Shown one piece after another: positions 55,127 through 63,778 of a DNA stretch of 64,000 nt. Source of the DNA: Bacillus luti (GTDB taxonomy: Bacteria; Bacillota; Bacilli; Bacillales; Bacillaceae_G); contig NZ_MACI01000094.1 of assembly GCF_001884105.1 (NCBI RefSeq), positions 1 through 64,000 of the forward strand, written 5' to 3'. The translations under genes were made by a program, and so were the position numbers. Within the stretch, counting starts at the first letter, position 1. Every line of letters begins with the position of its first letter. Under the pieces are notes generated by a model. It was not told the origin of the DNA, did not search any database, and saw only the letters and a list, made by a program, of their open reading frames with translations.

Positions 55127-55912
55127 ATGATTAAATTATTTGTAAGTGATTTAGATGATACGCTCGTTTACAAGGTGAATCATATGCAAAAAGAAGATGA
55201 ACGGGCAATTTGTTGGTTAGCCGAAAAAGGGACAAATATTTGTTTTGCCTCTGGTCGTTTTACGCACAGAATTGAAGAAGTCGTAAAAAGGTTTGCATTC
55301 CCATACTACACAACTGGTTTAAATGGGGCAACAATGTTACTGCCAGATGGAACCGTATTTCATGAATCGAGTTTTGAAGAGCAGGTTGCCCAGGAAATAT
55401 ATCGATATATACATAAAAAGGGGCTAGCGGATATTGTTTGTGCAAATGAGCAGCGATATACAAAAAGAAAGAATGAAAATCATCATTCTTTTGAAGCGTA
55501 TATGGGTGTGCATATTGCTGAGATAGAACAGTTAGAAGATGAATTTGGGAAAACAGTACATCCAGCGAAATTATTTGTATTTGGGGAAGAAGAAAAAATT
55601 ATAGCGTTAGATCAAGAGTTACGGGATACTTTTCATGGCGAAGCAGAGGTCTTTATATCAGGTAAACGCTATGTTGATATTATGCCAAGGGGCGTAAGTA
55701 AGGGAAGTGCCCTCAAGCGACTAATGGAACATTTACAAATTGAAGCGAATGAAGTTGCATGTATTGGAGATTCTTTTAATGACATTTCTATGTTTGAAGT
55801 AACCCCGCACTCTTTTAGCCTTCATCATGCTCACCCGTATGTGAAGGGGAAAGCGAGTCATGTTGTTCGTTCGGTTGAAGAAGCGGTTATGAAATTACCA
55901 TTACTTGTATAA
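55127..55912 (+). CDS. HAD superfamily hydrolase (Cof type)
   Basis: A 261-aa phosphatase. Motif I is SDLDDTL (nucleophile Asp near residue 7), motif II lies in FASGRF, and CIGDSFNDISMF near 210-221 is motif IV with the metal Asp residues; a cap domain lies between. Cof-type enzymes dephosphorylate sugar phosphates or flavin nucleotides. ATG 55127 follows GGGGAAGAGG; an upstream ATG at 55103 is less likely. The site after spoVAF is where B. subtilis has lysA. Confidence 0.85.
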   Translation: MIKLFVSDLDDTLVYKVNHMQKEDERAICWLAEKGTNICFASGRFTHRIEEVVKRFAFPYYTTGLNGATMLLPDGTVFHESSFEEQVAQEIYRYIHKKGLADIVCANEQRYTKRKNENHHSFEAYMGVHIAEIEQLEDEFGKTVHPAKLFVFGEEEKIIALDQELRDTFHGEAEVFISGKRYVDIMPRGVSKGSALKRLMEHLQIEANEVACIGDSFNDISMFEVTPHSFSLHHAHPYVKGKASHVVRSVEEAVMKLPLLV

Positions 55913-55945
55913 AAAAAGAAGCTCGTCAGCGGCGAGCTTCTTTTT
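55911..55945. terminator. bidirectional terminator
   Basis: AAGAAGCTCGTC / GGCGAGCTTCTT-type stem with A and T runs on the two sides. Confidence 0.8.
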
Positions 55946-56812
55946 TTATTTGAATAAAGATTTAACAAAATCAATAATACTAGCGAAGAAATCTTTCACT
56001 TTATCTAGGAAGCCTTGACCTTCTTCAGATCCTAAAAAGGCAGAAACGTGTTCTTTTGCTTTATTTAATTGACTGCCAACTTGATTCCAATCGATATTAA
56101 GATTTTTCATTTTATCAAATAACGTTACTAAGTTATCTAGTTGTTCATCCGTTAATGTAATGCCAAGTTGATCAGCAATTTTTTTAATTAATGAACGTAA
56201 GTCTTCTGTTGTTTTTGGCTGTTCTTTTGCAATTTCTTCTTTAATTTTTGCAACAAGTTGAACTGCTTTTTCTTCGCCGATTTTATCGCCGAGTTGGGCT
56301 GTTTGCACCATTTCTTCGTTGGCTACTTTTTTTACTTCCTCAGGAATTTCTTTATTTGATGTCGTCTCATAAGCCTTCATTAACCCTGTTAAAGCAGCAG
56401 TTCCCGAAACTTTAAATGGCGCAGTAATTTGAATCTCTGCATCTTTCACACCTGCTGTAATAAGTGCATTTGTGTACATTGCATCTGTTATTGAATTAAT
56501 GTTTTTCGAACGTACAATAAGGCCAGATCCTGGCTTTGTGTATGTAATCATAGAAGAGGAAATTGCTCGCGTACCAATTTGTGCTTTTGGAACAATTCCA
56601 TCTAGAAATTTATGTTCTTCCGCATTAGACACAGTAATGATTGTAGCATCTTTTGGTGCTTTCATTTCTTTTAACAGATCTTGTTTTTGTTGTTCAGATA
56701 AGTTTTCTCCTAGTGTAACAATTGATTCTCCCTCAATGATGTCTGCAAATGAAGCTGTAGGCATCATAAATACCGTAACAGCTAATAGCAGAGCTAGTAA
56801 TTTCGTTTTCAC
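55946..56812 (-). CDS. secreted DUF1002 protein (YpuA-like)
   Basis: A 288-aa exported protein with a signal peptide ending near residue 23 (ASFADI). It belongs to the DUF1002 family (YpuA in B. subtilis), of unknown function. Long helical C-terminal segments (about 165-285) suggest a surface or wall protein. YpuA lies near the spoVA/ppiB region in B. subtilis as well. GGGAGCGA precedes the ATG. Confidence 0.88.
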   Translation of the reverse strand: MKTKLLALLLAVTVFMMPTASFADIIEGESIVTLGENLSEQQKQDLLKEMKAPKDATIITVSNAEEHKFLDGIVPKAQIGTRAISSSMITYTKPGSGLIVRSKNINSITDAMYTNALITAGVKDAEIQITAPFKVSGTAALTGLMKAYETTSNKEIPEEVKKVANEEMVQTAQLGDKIGEEKAVQLVAKIKEEIAKEQPKTTEDLRSLIKKIADQLGITLTDEQLDNLVTLFDKMKNLNIDWNQVGSQLNKAKEHVSAFLGSEEGQGFLDKVKDFFASIIDFVKSLFK

Positions 56813-56999
56813 GAAAAATCGCTCCCTTTCTCTTTCTGAAATTTTCGGGCAACACAGTTATTATAGTATATATTTCTTATTTGTCACCTAGCTTTTGCCA
56901 CATTTCAAAAAAGAACGGTGTAGATTGTCGGATTCTTTTTGTTTCTAGTCATGAATGTGGTAATATAATGCTGAGATAGTTGAAAGGAGACATATACGT

Positions 57000-57437
57000 A
57001 TGAAAACTTTAGGATACATATTAATGGAAAATGGCGAAAAAATCGATTTAGAATTCTTCCCGGAGGAAGCGCCAAAAACAGTAGAAAACTTTAAAAAATT
57101 AGCAGAGCAAGGATTTTATGACGGTGTGACATTCCACCGCGTTATTCCTGGTTTCGTAAGCCAAGGTGGAGACCCAACAGGCACAGGTGCAGGTGGCCCA
57201 GGTTACTCTATCCCATGTGAAACTGATGGAAATCCTCATAGACACCTTGTAGGATCACTTTCTATGGCTCATGCTGGCCGTAACACAGGTGGTAGCCAAT
57301 TCTTTGTTGTTCATGAGCCACAGCCGCATTTAGATGGTGTGCATACTGTATTCGGTAAAGCGACAAGCGGTATTGAAACAGTATTAAACATGCGTCAAGG
57401 CGATGTAATGAAAGAAGTTAAAGTTTGGGAAGAATAA
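57000..57437 (+). CDS. ppiB: peptidyl-prolyl cis-trans isomerase B (cyclophilin)
   Basis: A 145-aa cyclophilin. The catalytic Arg lies in [19 protein letters not shown] near residues 46-64, and [17 protein letters not shown] near 90-106 holds other active-site residues. There is no signal peptide, so it acts in the cytoplasm. AAAGGAGA precedes the ATG. Confidence 0.96.
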   Translation: MKTLGYILMENGEKIDLEFFPEEAPKTVENFKKLAEQGFYDGVTFHRVIPGFVSQGGDPTGTGAGGPGYSIPCETDGNPHRHLVGSLSMAHAGRNTGGSQFFVVHEPQPHLDGVHTVFGKATSGIETVLNMRQGDVMKEVKVWEE

Positions 57438-57445
57438 GTTATGGG

Positions 57446-57476
57446 AAAAGAGAGCTTTTGCTCTCTTTTTTATTTT
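57446..57476 (+). terminator. terminator after ppiB
   Basis: AAAAGAGAGC pairs with GCTCTCTTTT around TTTT, followed by T residues. Confidence 0.8.
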
Positions 57477-57908
57477 TAAAATAGGAATGGGTATTTCCAT
57501 TGCGTTACATGATACAAGTAGTACTGTTATTGTTGTTAAAATATATTACTTATGAGAACAAACTTTTAACAAATTACATAGAATACTTTAGATTATATGT
57601 TCCAATAAATATTTTTTGTTATATAAATTTTGCTAGAATTACTCTGCTCTAAGGTGAATAGTAATGAAGCGGTAATAAGTAGTGGATGTTTCTTTTAACT
57701 TTCATAGAACATTGTCTCTTTTTTTAATTTATTTAGAAAGAAATAGTACTGAAACATATATTTGACTTTCTTCTTTTCACTTTGTATGATTATCAAGTTG
57801 TTTTAAGCACTTCTCACTCTGTTGAAAATATTGTAAAATGAATGTGATATGAAAAGAGTGGTTGAGGGGATTAATAGTTTGTAACTTTTGTAAGAAGGGA
57901 TAAGGGTT
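57477..57908 (+). promoter_or_regulatory. intergenic stretch with the ribT promoter
   Basis: About 430 AT-rich bases with no credible gene. TTGACT (57762-57767), 17 bases and TATGAT (57785-57790) form a good promoter for ribT, leaving a leader of about 110 bases. I see no known RNA element or repeat in the rest. Confidence 0.6.
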
Positions 57909-58277
57909 ATGTTAATTCGTTTTAAAAAAAGTTATGAAAAGATTGCAATGGGGCTTCTCTCATTTATGCCAACAGAAAAAGATGTGAAAACATTACAATT
58001 GACTATGAAAGAGTATGAAGCAAAGGATGATTGGCAATTGTATTTGTGGAAACAAAATGAAGATTTTGTTGGGATAATGGGGATTGTAAAAAAAGAGAAT
58101 CAAGTACTAGAAATTCAGCATTTGAGTGTGAACCCGTCTCACCGTCATATGGGGCTTGGGACGAAGATGGTTCAAGAGTTAAAGAGTAAATTTCTTGAGT
58201 TTACAATTTGCGGAAACGAGCAAACAGCAAGTTTTTGCGAAAAGTGTAAAGGGCTTGAACAAAATATACATTCGTGA
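57909..58277 (+). CDS. ribT: RibT-like GNAT acetyltransferase
   Basis: A 122-aa acetyltransferase. The start MLIRFKKSYEKIAMGLLSFMP and the motif HLSVNPSHRHMGLGTKMV (residues about 73-90) match RibT, a GNAT protein that closes the rib operon in B. subtilis. Its substrate is not known. Here it lies about 40 kb from ribD-ribE-ribBA-ribH, with its own promoter, beside ypuF and scpAB as in B. subtilis. AGAAGGGATAAGGG precedes the ATG. Confidence 0.85.
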   Translation: MLIRFKKSYEKIAMGLLSFMPTEKDVKTLQLTMKEYEAKDDWQLYLWKQNEDFVGIMGIVKKENQVLEIQHLSVNPSHRHMGLGTKMVQELKSKFLEFTICGNEQTASFCEKCKGLEQNIHS

Positions 58278-58316
58278 AAGCAGAGATAAGTATTTTATTA
58301 TCTCTGCTTTCTTTTT
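58276..58316. terminator. bidirectional terminator
   Basis: GAAAGCAGAGATAA pairs with TTATCTCTGCTTTC, with T residues beyond. Confidence 0.85.
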
Positions 58317-58816
58317 TGTAATTGTTCGTTTCGTTCAGTAATGACTTCTGTTCGATCACGCAATGTATGCTTATGAATGATATATTCACTAGGAGTAGCG
58401 TTCACATCTTTCCAAGGAAGGTTTTGTTGCTGACATAATTGCATGCATTCCTTTTCTAATGATGTGTCCGATAAAGGTAAAAATAACGGTGTAAAACTTT
58501 CTTTTTTTTGTATAGATTGTACTCTTTCATTGAGTAAGGATAAAAGTTGTGTCTGATTGATTCCTAAACGTTGTAAAGGTGCACTGTTTTTTTCTAAAAT
58601 TGTGATTGCACTTTTCATCATCTTTGTGGAACCATTCCAGTTAGAGCGTCTTTGATGGTATAAGGAAACTGCAATTTGAATGAGACCAACTAAGTAATGA
58701 TCACGATTTCCTCTAGGTTTTATTTTCCAATACTCTTCCAGTATTTCATGGCATTCAAAATAATCATAATCTCCGTGAAAATGAATTAAAAATTGTATGT
58801 ATTCAGTAGGATACAT
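58298..58816 (-). CDS. DUF309 family protein (YpuF-like)
   Basis: A 172-aa protein of the DUF309 family. The mark is FHGDYDYFECHEILEEYW (residues about 13-30), with a conserved His-Glu pair, and the second helix GLIQIAVSLYHQRRSNW near 44-60. Function unknown. In B. subtilis ypuF lies between ribT and scpA on the same strand; here it is turned to the minus strand and converges on ribT. Confidence 0.88.
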   Translation of the reverse strand: MYPTEYIQFLIHFHGDYDYFECHEILEEYWKIKPRGNRDHYLVGLIQIAVSLYHQRRSNWNGSTKMMKSAITILEKNSAPLQRLGINQTQLLSLLNERVQSIQKKESFTPLFLPLSDTSLEKECMQLCQQQNLPWKDVNATPSEYIIHKHTLRDRTEVITERNEQLQKRKQR

Positions 58817-58875
58817 TTTTTTCGCCCCTGTCTAACGGTTATAAATACAAGTGTATCATAGAAATACTAACAATA

Positions 58876-58906
58876 AACGGCTAGGGGATTTCCCTAGCCG
58901 TTATTG
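58876..58906. terminator. terminator-like hairpin
   Basis: AACGGCTAGGG pairs with CCCTAGCCGTT around GATTT. It follows the YjcZ-like gene on the minus strand, with a modest T-rich tail. Confidence 0.65.
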
Positions 58907-58912
58907 TTCATA

Positions 58913-59008
58913 TTAGCAGAAGCAAGCTGCTCCTACAATAATTAGTAAAATAAACAATACAACAAGTAATGCGAACCCACCGCTAAAACCGCAATCAACG
59001 TGACCCAT
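58913..59008 (-). CDS. YjcZ-like sporulation mini-protein
   Basis: A 31-aa peptide, Gly-rich start (CGFSGGFALLVV) then a hydrophobic helix (ALLVVLFILLIIVGAA) and a Cys-Phe-Cys end. It matches the YjcZ/SscA style of small spore-assembly proteins common in bacilli. GTAGGAGG precedes the ATG by about ten bases. CATATGATA upstream (59054-59046) fits the sigma-K -10 CATANNNTA, but no clear -35 is seen. The gene is too short for most callers. Confidence 0.75.
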   Translation of the reverse strand: MGHVDCGFSGGFALLVVLFILLIIVGAACFC

Positions 59009-59177
59009 AGTTTTTTGACCTCCTACATTGTTCTTACTACACTGTTATCATATGAAGCGATGGGCATGATGACATAGGCATAGGTCTATTTTCAATTAAA
59101 TTTCTTAAAAAGGTTGGATAGAACATGAGTATGCTCTATACTTATGTTGTTATAGAAAAAATGTGGTGGGATGCTTT

Positions 59178-59921
59178 GTGCAGTATAATTTTAAAGTAGA
59201 GGCTTTTGAAGGGCCTTTAGATTTATTGTTACATTTAATACATCGTTATGAAATTGATATATATAATATTCCTGTAGCGGAAATTACAGAGCAATATTTA
59301 TCATATGTTCATACGATGAAGGAACTACAATTAGATGTTGCAAGTGAGTATTTAGTAATGGCTGCAACGTTATTACAAATTAAAAGTAAAATGTTGTTGC
59401 CGAAACATGAAGAAGATGTACTTGATAACGGTGATGACTTTATAGATGATCCTCGTCAAGAATTGATGGAGAGGTTAATTGAATATAAGAAATATAAGCA
59501 AGTTGCTACTGAGTTAAAAGAAAGAGAACAAGAAAGAGCACAGCTATATACACGTCCGCCAATTGATTTTACATCGTTGCAACAAGAAGAGGAGACAAGC
59601 TTGCCTCTTGATGTTACGTTATATGATATGCTAGCGGCATTTCAAAAACTAATGCGCCGTAAAAAAGCGAAAAACCCTGTAACGACACGTATAACTCGTC
59701 AAGAAATACCAATTGAACAGCGAATGACTGATATTTTAAAGCAGTTAGAAATACAAGGTGGTCGTCAAAGTTTTTATGATTTGTTTGCTGATGATGAACG
59801 TGAAATAATGGTTGTAACATTTTTAGCGGTTCTGGAGCTTATGAAAAATCAACAAATCATAATTGAGCAAGAACATAATTTTGATGAAATTTTCGTATCA
59901 AGCTCTAATAAATCCGTATAG
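59178..59921 (+). CDS. scpA: segregation and condensation protein A
   Basis: A 247-aa kleisin subunit of the Smc-ScpAB condensin. The N-terminal [35 protein letters not shown] binds the Smc neck, and the C-terminal winged helix ([13 protein letters not shown]...[11 protein letters not shown]) binds the Smc head cap. I start it at GTG 59178, which gives the standard family N-terminus; the extra five residues from 59163 are not typical. It lies before scpB. Confidence 0.95.
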   Translation: MQYNFKVEAFEGPLDLLLHLIHRYEIDIYNIPVAEITEQYLSYVHTMKELQLDVASEYLVMAATLLQIKSKMLLPKHEEDVLDNGDDFIDDPRQELMERLIEYKKYKQVATELKEREQERAQLYTRPPIDFTSLQQEEETSLPLDVTLYDMLAAFQKLMRRKKAKNPVTTRITRQEIPIEQRMTDILKQLEIQGGRQSFYDLFADDEREIMVVTFLAVLELMKNQQIIIEQEHNFDEIFVSSSNKSV

Positions 59922-60078
59922 AGTTGGTATAGAAAAATAAGGTGGAAACATTTTATCTCATGTTACGCTTTAATGTATCGTTTGGAACAAGAAAAGAAAT
60001 ATTGAACCGAACGCATTGACTGTGATTCGGTTTTTTGATGTGTATTTTTATGGAAACCAGGAGAAAGGAGCTTGTAAA

Positions 60079-60651
60079 ATGGATAGAAAAGAACAGAAAT
60101 CAATTATTGAAGGGCTTTTATTTGTTTCAGGTGATGAAGGGATTTATCCAGAACAAATAGCGAAAGTTCTTGAGATTGAAATGAAAGAAGTAATTGATAC
60201 TTTAGAAGAGATGCAAAAGGACTGTGAAGAGTCACATCGTGGTTTGCAAATTGTACAGTATGCAAAAGTATATCGTTTTGCAACAAAGAAAGAACATGCT
60301 TCGTATTATCAAAAATTAATAGATATTCCAACAGCTGCTTCACTCTCTCAAGCTGCACTTGAAACGTTAGCGATTGTTGCATATCGCCAACCGATTACAA
60401 GGACTGAAATGGAAGAGATTAGAGGGGTAAAAACTGATAAGGCGTTACAAACGTTAGTCTCACACTTACTTATAAAAGAAACAGGAAGAGCGGAAGGTCC
60501 TGGGCGCCCTATTTTATATGGAACGACGAAAGAATTTTTGGACACATTCGGATTGAAAACATTAGATGATTTACCATCGCTTTCTGAAGAAAACGAGCAA
60601 ACGAATGAAGCGGATTTATTCTTCGGTTCTTTACAAGAAATATCAAAATAA
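60079..60651 (+). CDS. scpB: segregation and condensation protein B
   Basis: A 190-aa protein with two winged-helix domains that dimerises on ScpA. The family marks are [15 protein letters not shown] near residues 8-22 and [23 protein letters not shown] near 96-118. ATG 60079 follows AAAGGAG; the in-frame extension from 60016 lacks a ribosome site. It is about 150 bases after scpA. Confidence 0.95.
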   Translation: MDRKEQKSIIEGLLFVSGDEGIYPEQIAKVLEIEMKEVIDTLEEMQKDCEESHRGLQIVQYAKVYRFATKKEHASYYQKLIDIPTAASLSQAALETLAIVAYRQPITRTEMEEIRGVKTDKALQTLVSHLLIKETGRAEGPGRPILYGTTKEFLDTFGLKTLDDLPSLSEENEQTNEADLFFGSLQEISK

Positions 60652-60682
60652 AAGCTTAGCATTTTGCTAAGCTTTTTTTGTA
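60652..60682 (+). terminator. terminator after scpB
   Basis: AAAAGCTTAGC pairs with GCTAAGCTTTT around ATTTT, followed by a T run. Confidence 0.85.
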
Positions 60683-60729
60683 TATCAATTATATCCCGTG
60701 CCATACTAAGTGAAAAAAGGAGACGGATT

Positions 60730-61632
60730 ATGAGAGGTATGCGAAGTGTTTTAATATTAGTTGCAGTTTTGTTATGCTTTTCTTTAAATAGTGCATCGGC
60801 TAAAAGATATATGATGTCTATTCATGCTGCGTCTCCTTTACATATGCAGCGGCAGCATCTCGGTAAAATGAAAGTGAGTTTTTTAAAAGTTGGGCAAGGG
60901 GATGCAACACTTATCACTTTGCCGAATGGACAAACGCTGTTAATAGACGGTGGACCTTATGAAGCAGGAGAGGTCATTATTCAAAAATTAATTGAGAAAG
61001 GGATTAATCATTTAGATGTTATTGTCAGTACACATCCTGATATGGACCATATAGGTGGCTTGATTCCGATTGTAGAACAAATGCCAGTTGCACTAATATT
61101 AGATAGTGGAAAAACATATAGCTCTTTTACTTATCATACGTATCGGAATCATATTAAAAAAAGAGGAATACCATTTGTATCAGTAAAAGAAGGACAATAC
61201 ATACCGCTAGATCCGCATGTTTCCATACAAGTATTAAACAATGGGACATCAAAAGATGAAAATAATGAATCTTCCATCGTGTTAAAGGTACGATATGGAA
61301 AAGCAGATTTTTTATTAATGGGTGATGCAGATGTGCGGACGGAACATGAAATATTAAAGCAATTTGATGTACATGCGGATGTGTTAAAGGTGGGACATCA
61401 TGGCTCATATACTTCAACAAGTGAAATGTTTATAAAAAAAGTAGAACCACAGTTCGCTATTCTTTCATATGGGAGCAGTAATCCGTATGGACATCCACAC
61501 CAAAGTGTAGTAAGACGATTAAGACAGCATGGTATAATGATATATGGAACAAATAAACGTACAGTAGAAATGGAAACTGACGGTGAACATATTACAATAG
61601 GCTCTAGTGGATTAATGCCTTTACTTAAGTAA
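60730..61632 (+). CDS. secreted ComEC/Rec2-like metallo-beta-lactamase-fold protein
   Basis: A 300-aa exported hydrolase-like protein. A signal peptide ends near residue 22 (NSASAK). The metallo-beta-lactamase core has KVGQGDATLITLPNGQTLLIDGG near 55-77, THPDMDHIGG (the THxDxDH metal motif) near 101-110, GDADVRTEHE near 198-207 and VGHHGSYTS near 222-230. The set matches the ComEC C-terminal nuclease-like domain, here as a separate exported protein. Substrate unknown. ATG 60730 follows AAAAGGAGAC. Confidence 0.88.
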   Translation: MRGMRSVLILVAVLLCFSLNSASAKRYMMSIHAASPLHMQRQHLGKMKVSFLKVGQGDATLITLPNGQTLLIDGGPYEAGEVIIQKLIEKGINHLDVIVSTHPDMDHIGGLIPIVEQMPVALILDSGKTYSSFTYHTYRNHIKKRGIPFVSVKEGQYIPLDPHVSIQVLNNGTSKDENNESSIVLKVRYGKADFLLMGDADVRTEHEILKQFDVHADVLKVGHHGSYTSTSEMFIKKVEPQFAILSYGSSNPYGHPHQSVVRRLRQHGIMIYGTNKRTVEMETDGEHITIGSSGLMPLLK

Positions 61633-61748
61633 TTAATATTAATGGTGGATATTGCCCCTTTTTGGAAAAAATGAATAACATATATTATAATTGTGAGACA
61701 CAAAAGAAGTTTCCTTTTTTGGTAAACAAAGAGGAAATTTCTTTAGAA

Positions 61749-61762
61749 TGTATAGACAACTA
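61749..61762 (+). promoter_or_regulatory. candidate NagR (dre) site
   Basis: TGTATAGACAACTA resembles the DasR/NagR operator GGTATAGACCACT and lies about 80 bases before nagA. The match is partial. Confidence 0.45.
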
Positions 61763-61836
61763 CTCGTGCATATATTAAGATGGAATTAGGCGAATAAGGT
61801 AATAATAACAAGTAGGTATTTAATGGGAAAGGATCG

Positions 61837-62985
61837 ATGAAAATGAAAACGCAAGTTGTCATCAATGCCAAGATTTATACAGGTCAAGAAGTAGTGGAAA
61901 ACGGATTTATTCGTTACGCAGAAACAATTAAAGAAATTGGTTTGATGGCTCAGTACGTACCACAAGAAAATGAAACTGTTTTTGATGCTACAGGGAAGAT
62001 TGTTATTCCAGGTATGATTGATGTTCATATTCACGGTGGATACGATATTGATGCGATGGATGCAAATAGCGATGGGTTAGTAACTCTAGGTAAAGAAATG
62101 TTAAAAGAAGGAGTTACAACTTACTTCCCAACAACAATGACACAAGCTCCAGAGGCGATCGAAGCGGCGTTAAGTGCTGCGAAGGAAGCGAAAGAAAAAG
62201 GAGCACATTTCGAATATATTCACTTAGAAGGCCCATATGTTTCAAAAAAACGTGCAGGTGCACAACCACTTGAACATATTGTTCCTGCGGATATTGAACA
62301 ATTTAAACAATGGCAGGAAGCAAGCGGGAATCTAATTAAATTAGTAACGTATGCACCAGAAGAAGAAGGCGCATTAGAGTTTGAACAGTATCTTGCTGAA
62401 ACGGGTGTTGTTGGCACAATGGGCCATACAGATGCAATTGATGCGCAACTAAAAAATAGAAACATTACACATGCAACGCATTTATACAATCAAATGCGTG
62501 GATTACATCACCGTGAACCAGGAGTTGTTGGTCATGTGTTATTAAATCCAGATGTAATGGTTGAAGTAATTACAGATGGTATTCACATTCACCCTGATAT
62601 GGTGAAATTAGCATATAAATTAAAAGGACCGAAAAAAGTAAGTGTTATTACTGACGCAATGCGTGCGAAAGGTCTTGAAGATGGATTATATGAGCTTGGC
62701 GGACAGCCAGTACATGTAAAAGATGGTAGTGCTCGATTAGAAGATGGAACGTTAGCTGGTAGTATTCTAAAAATGGATCAAGCTTTCCGAAATGTAATTG
62801 AATTTACAGGTTGTTCAATCGAAGATGCAGTGCTGATGACATCAGTGAACCAAGCAGAAGAGTTTGGATTAAATAATAAAGGTGCATTAGCGGTAGGAAA
62901 AGATGCAGACTTTGTTGTGATGAATGAAGATTTACATGTATATGATACGGTTCGTTTAGGAATTCATATGAAGGAAGGGAAGTAA
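61837..62985 (+). CDS. nagA: N-acetylglucosamine-6-phosphate deacetylase
   Basis: A 382-aa amidohydrolase. The metal motif DVHIHGGYDIDAMD near residues 60-73, HLEGPYVSKKRAGAQ near 127-141, GHTDA near 191 and THLYNQM near 212 are family marks. It opens catabolism of GlcNAc-6-phosphate, giving GlcN-6-phosphate and acetate. AAAGGA precedes the ATG at 61837. It is followed four bases later by nagB. Confidence 0.96.
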   Translation: MKMKTQVVINAKIYTGQEVVENGFIRYAETIKEIGLMAQYVPQENETVFDATGKIVIPGMIDVHIHGGYDIDAMDANSDGLVTLGKEMLKEGVTTYFPTTMTQAPEAIEAALSAAKEAKEKGAHFEYIHLEGPYVSKKRAGAQPLEHIVPADIEQFKQWQEASGNLIKLVTYAPEEEGALEFEQYLAETGVVGTMGHTDAIDAQLKNRNITHATHLYNQMRGLHHREPGVVGHVLLNPDVMVEVITDGIHIHPDMVKLAYKLKGPKKVSVITDAMRAKGLEDGLYELGGQPVHVKDGSARLEDGTLAGSILKMDQAFRNVIEFTGCSIEDAVLMTSVNQAEEFGLNNKGALAVGKDADFVVMNEDLHVYDTVRLGIHMKEGK

Positions 62986-62989
62986 TTAA

Positions 62990-63778
62990 ATGAATATTCT
63001 TGTTGTAAAAACTCCAGAAGAATTAGCAGAAGCAGGTTATAAATTAATTGAAGAAGTTGTAAAAACAAAAGAAAATCCAACATTAGGAATGGCTACAGGA
63101 AGCTCTCCATTAGGTATTTATGCAGAAATGCGAAAAAATAAACTTGATACAAGCCATACAACCACTGTAAACTTAGATGAGTACGTAAATTTACCACATG
63201 AAGATAAAAACAGCTATCACTATTTCATGCAAGAACAGTTGTTTGATCATCTTCCATTTAAACAAACTTATGTACCAAACGGGATGGCAAGTGATTTAGA
63301 GGAAGAGTGCAAACGTTACGAGAGCATTCTAGCTGCTAACCCAGTTGACCTACAGATTCTTGGAATCGGTGAAAACGGTCACATCGGATTTAACGAGCCA
63401 GGAACATCGTTTAATTCTCCAACGAACATTGTTGAATTAACAGAATCTACACGCCAAGCAAACCTTCGTTTCTTCGAAAAAGAAGAAGATGTGCCAACTC
63501 ATGCGATTACAATGGGAATAGGAAGTATTATGAAAGCGAAACAAATTCTACTTGTTGCTATGGGTTCTAAAAAGGCGGAAGCTGTTAAAGAGTTATTACA
63601 AGGCGAATATAATGAAGCGTGTCCTGCTACAGTTTTACAACGTCATCCGAATGTAACCGTAATTGCTGATCAAGAAGCTCTATCTTTATGCAGTGAGGCG
63701 ATTGCTGATGAACATCGACAAGTATTCACCATTTCCGATCTATTATCAGATTCAAGAGTGGGTGAAACAGCTAATTGA
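62990..63778 (+). CDS. nagB: glucosamine-6-phosphate deaminase
   Basis: A 262-aa enzyme that turns GlcN-6-phosphate into fructose 6-phosphate and ammonia. [12 protein letters not shown] near residues 33-44 binds phosphate, TVNLDEY near 61-67 gives the catalytic Asp, and [14 protein letters not shown] near 125-138 holds other active-site residues. GGAAGGGAAG precedes the ATG. Its last 71 bases overlap the nagR start. Confidence 0.96.
   Translation: MNILVVKTPEELAEAGYKLIEEVVKTKENPTLGMATGSSPLGIYAEMRKNKLDTSHTTTVNLDEYVNLPHEDKNSYHYFMQEQLFDHLPFKQTYVPNGMASDLEEECKRYESILAANPVDLQILGIGENGHIGFNEPGTSFNSPTNIVELTESTRQANLRFFEKEEDVPTHAITMGIGSIMKAKQILLVAMGSKKAEAVKELLQGEYNEACPATVLQRHPNVTVIADQEALSLCSEAIADEHRQVFTISDLLSDSRVGETAN

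Noticed and set aside
57660-57900. Small upstream open frame before ribT
   Set aside because: The ATG codons in this stretch that I checked are stopped within a dozen codons and none has a convincing ribosome site.
61749-61776. TAGACA...TATATT as the nagA promoter
   Set aside because: The spacer is only 12 bases, too short for sigma-A; the true nagA promoter is not assigned.
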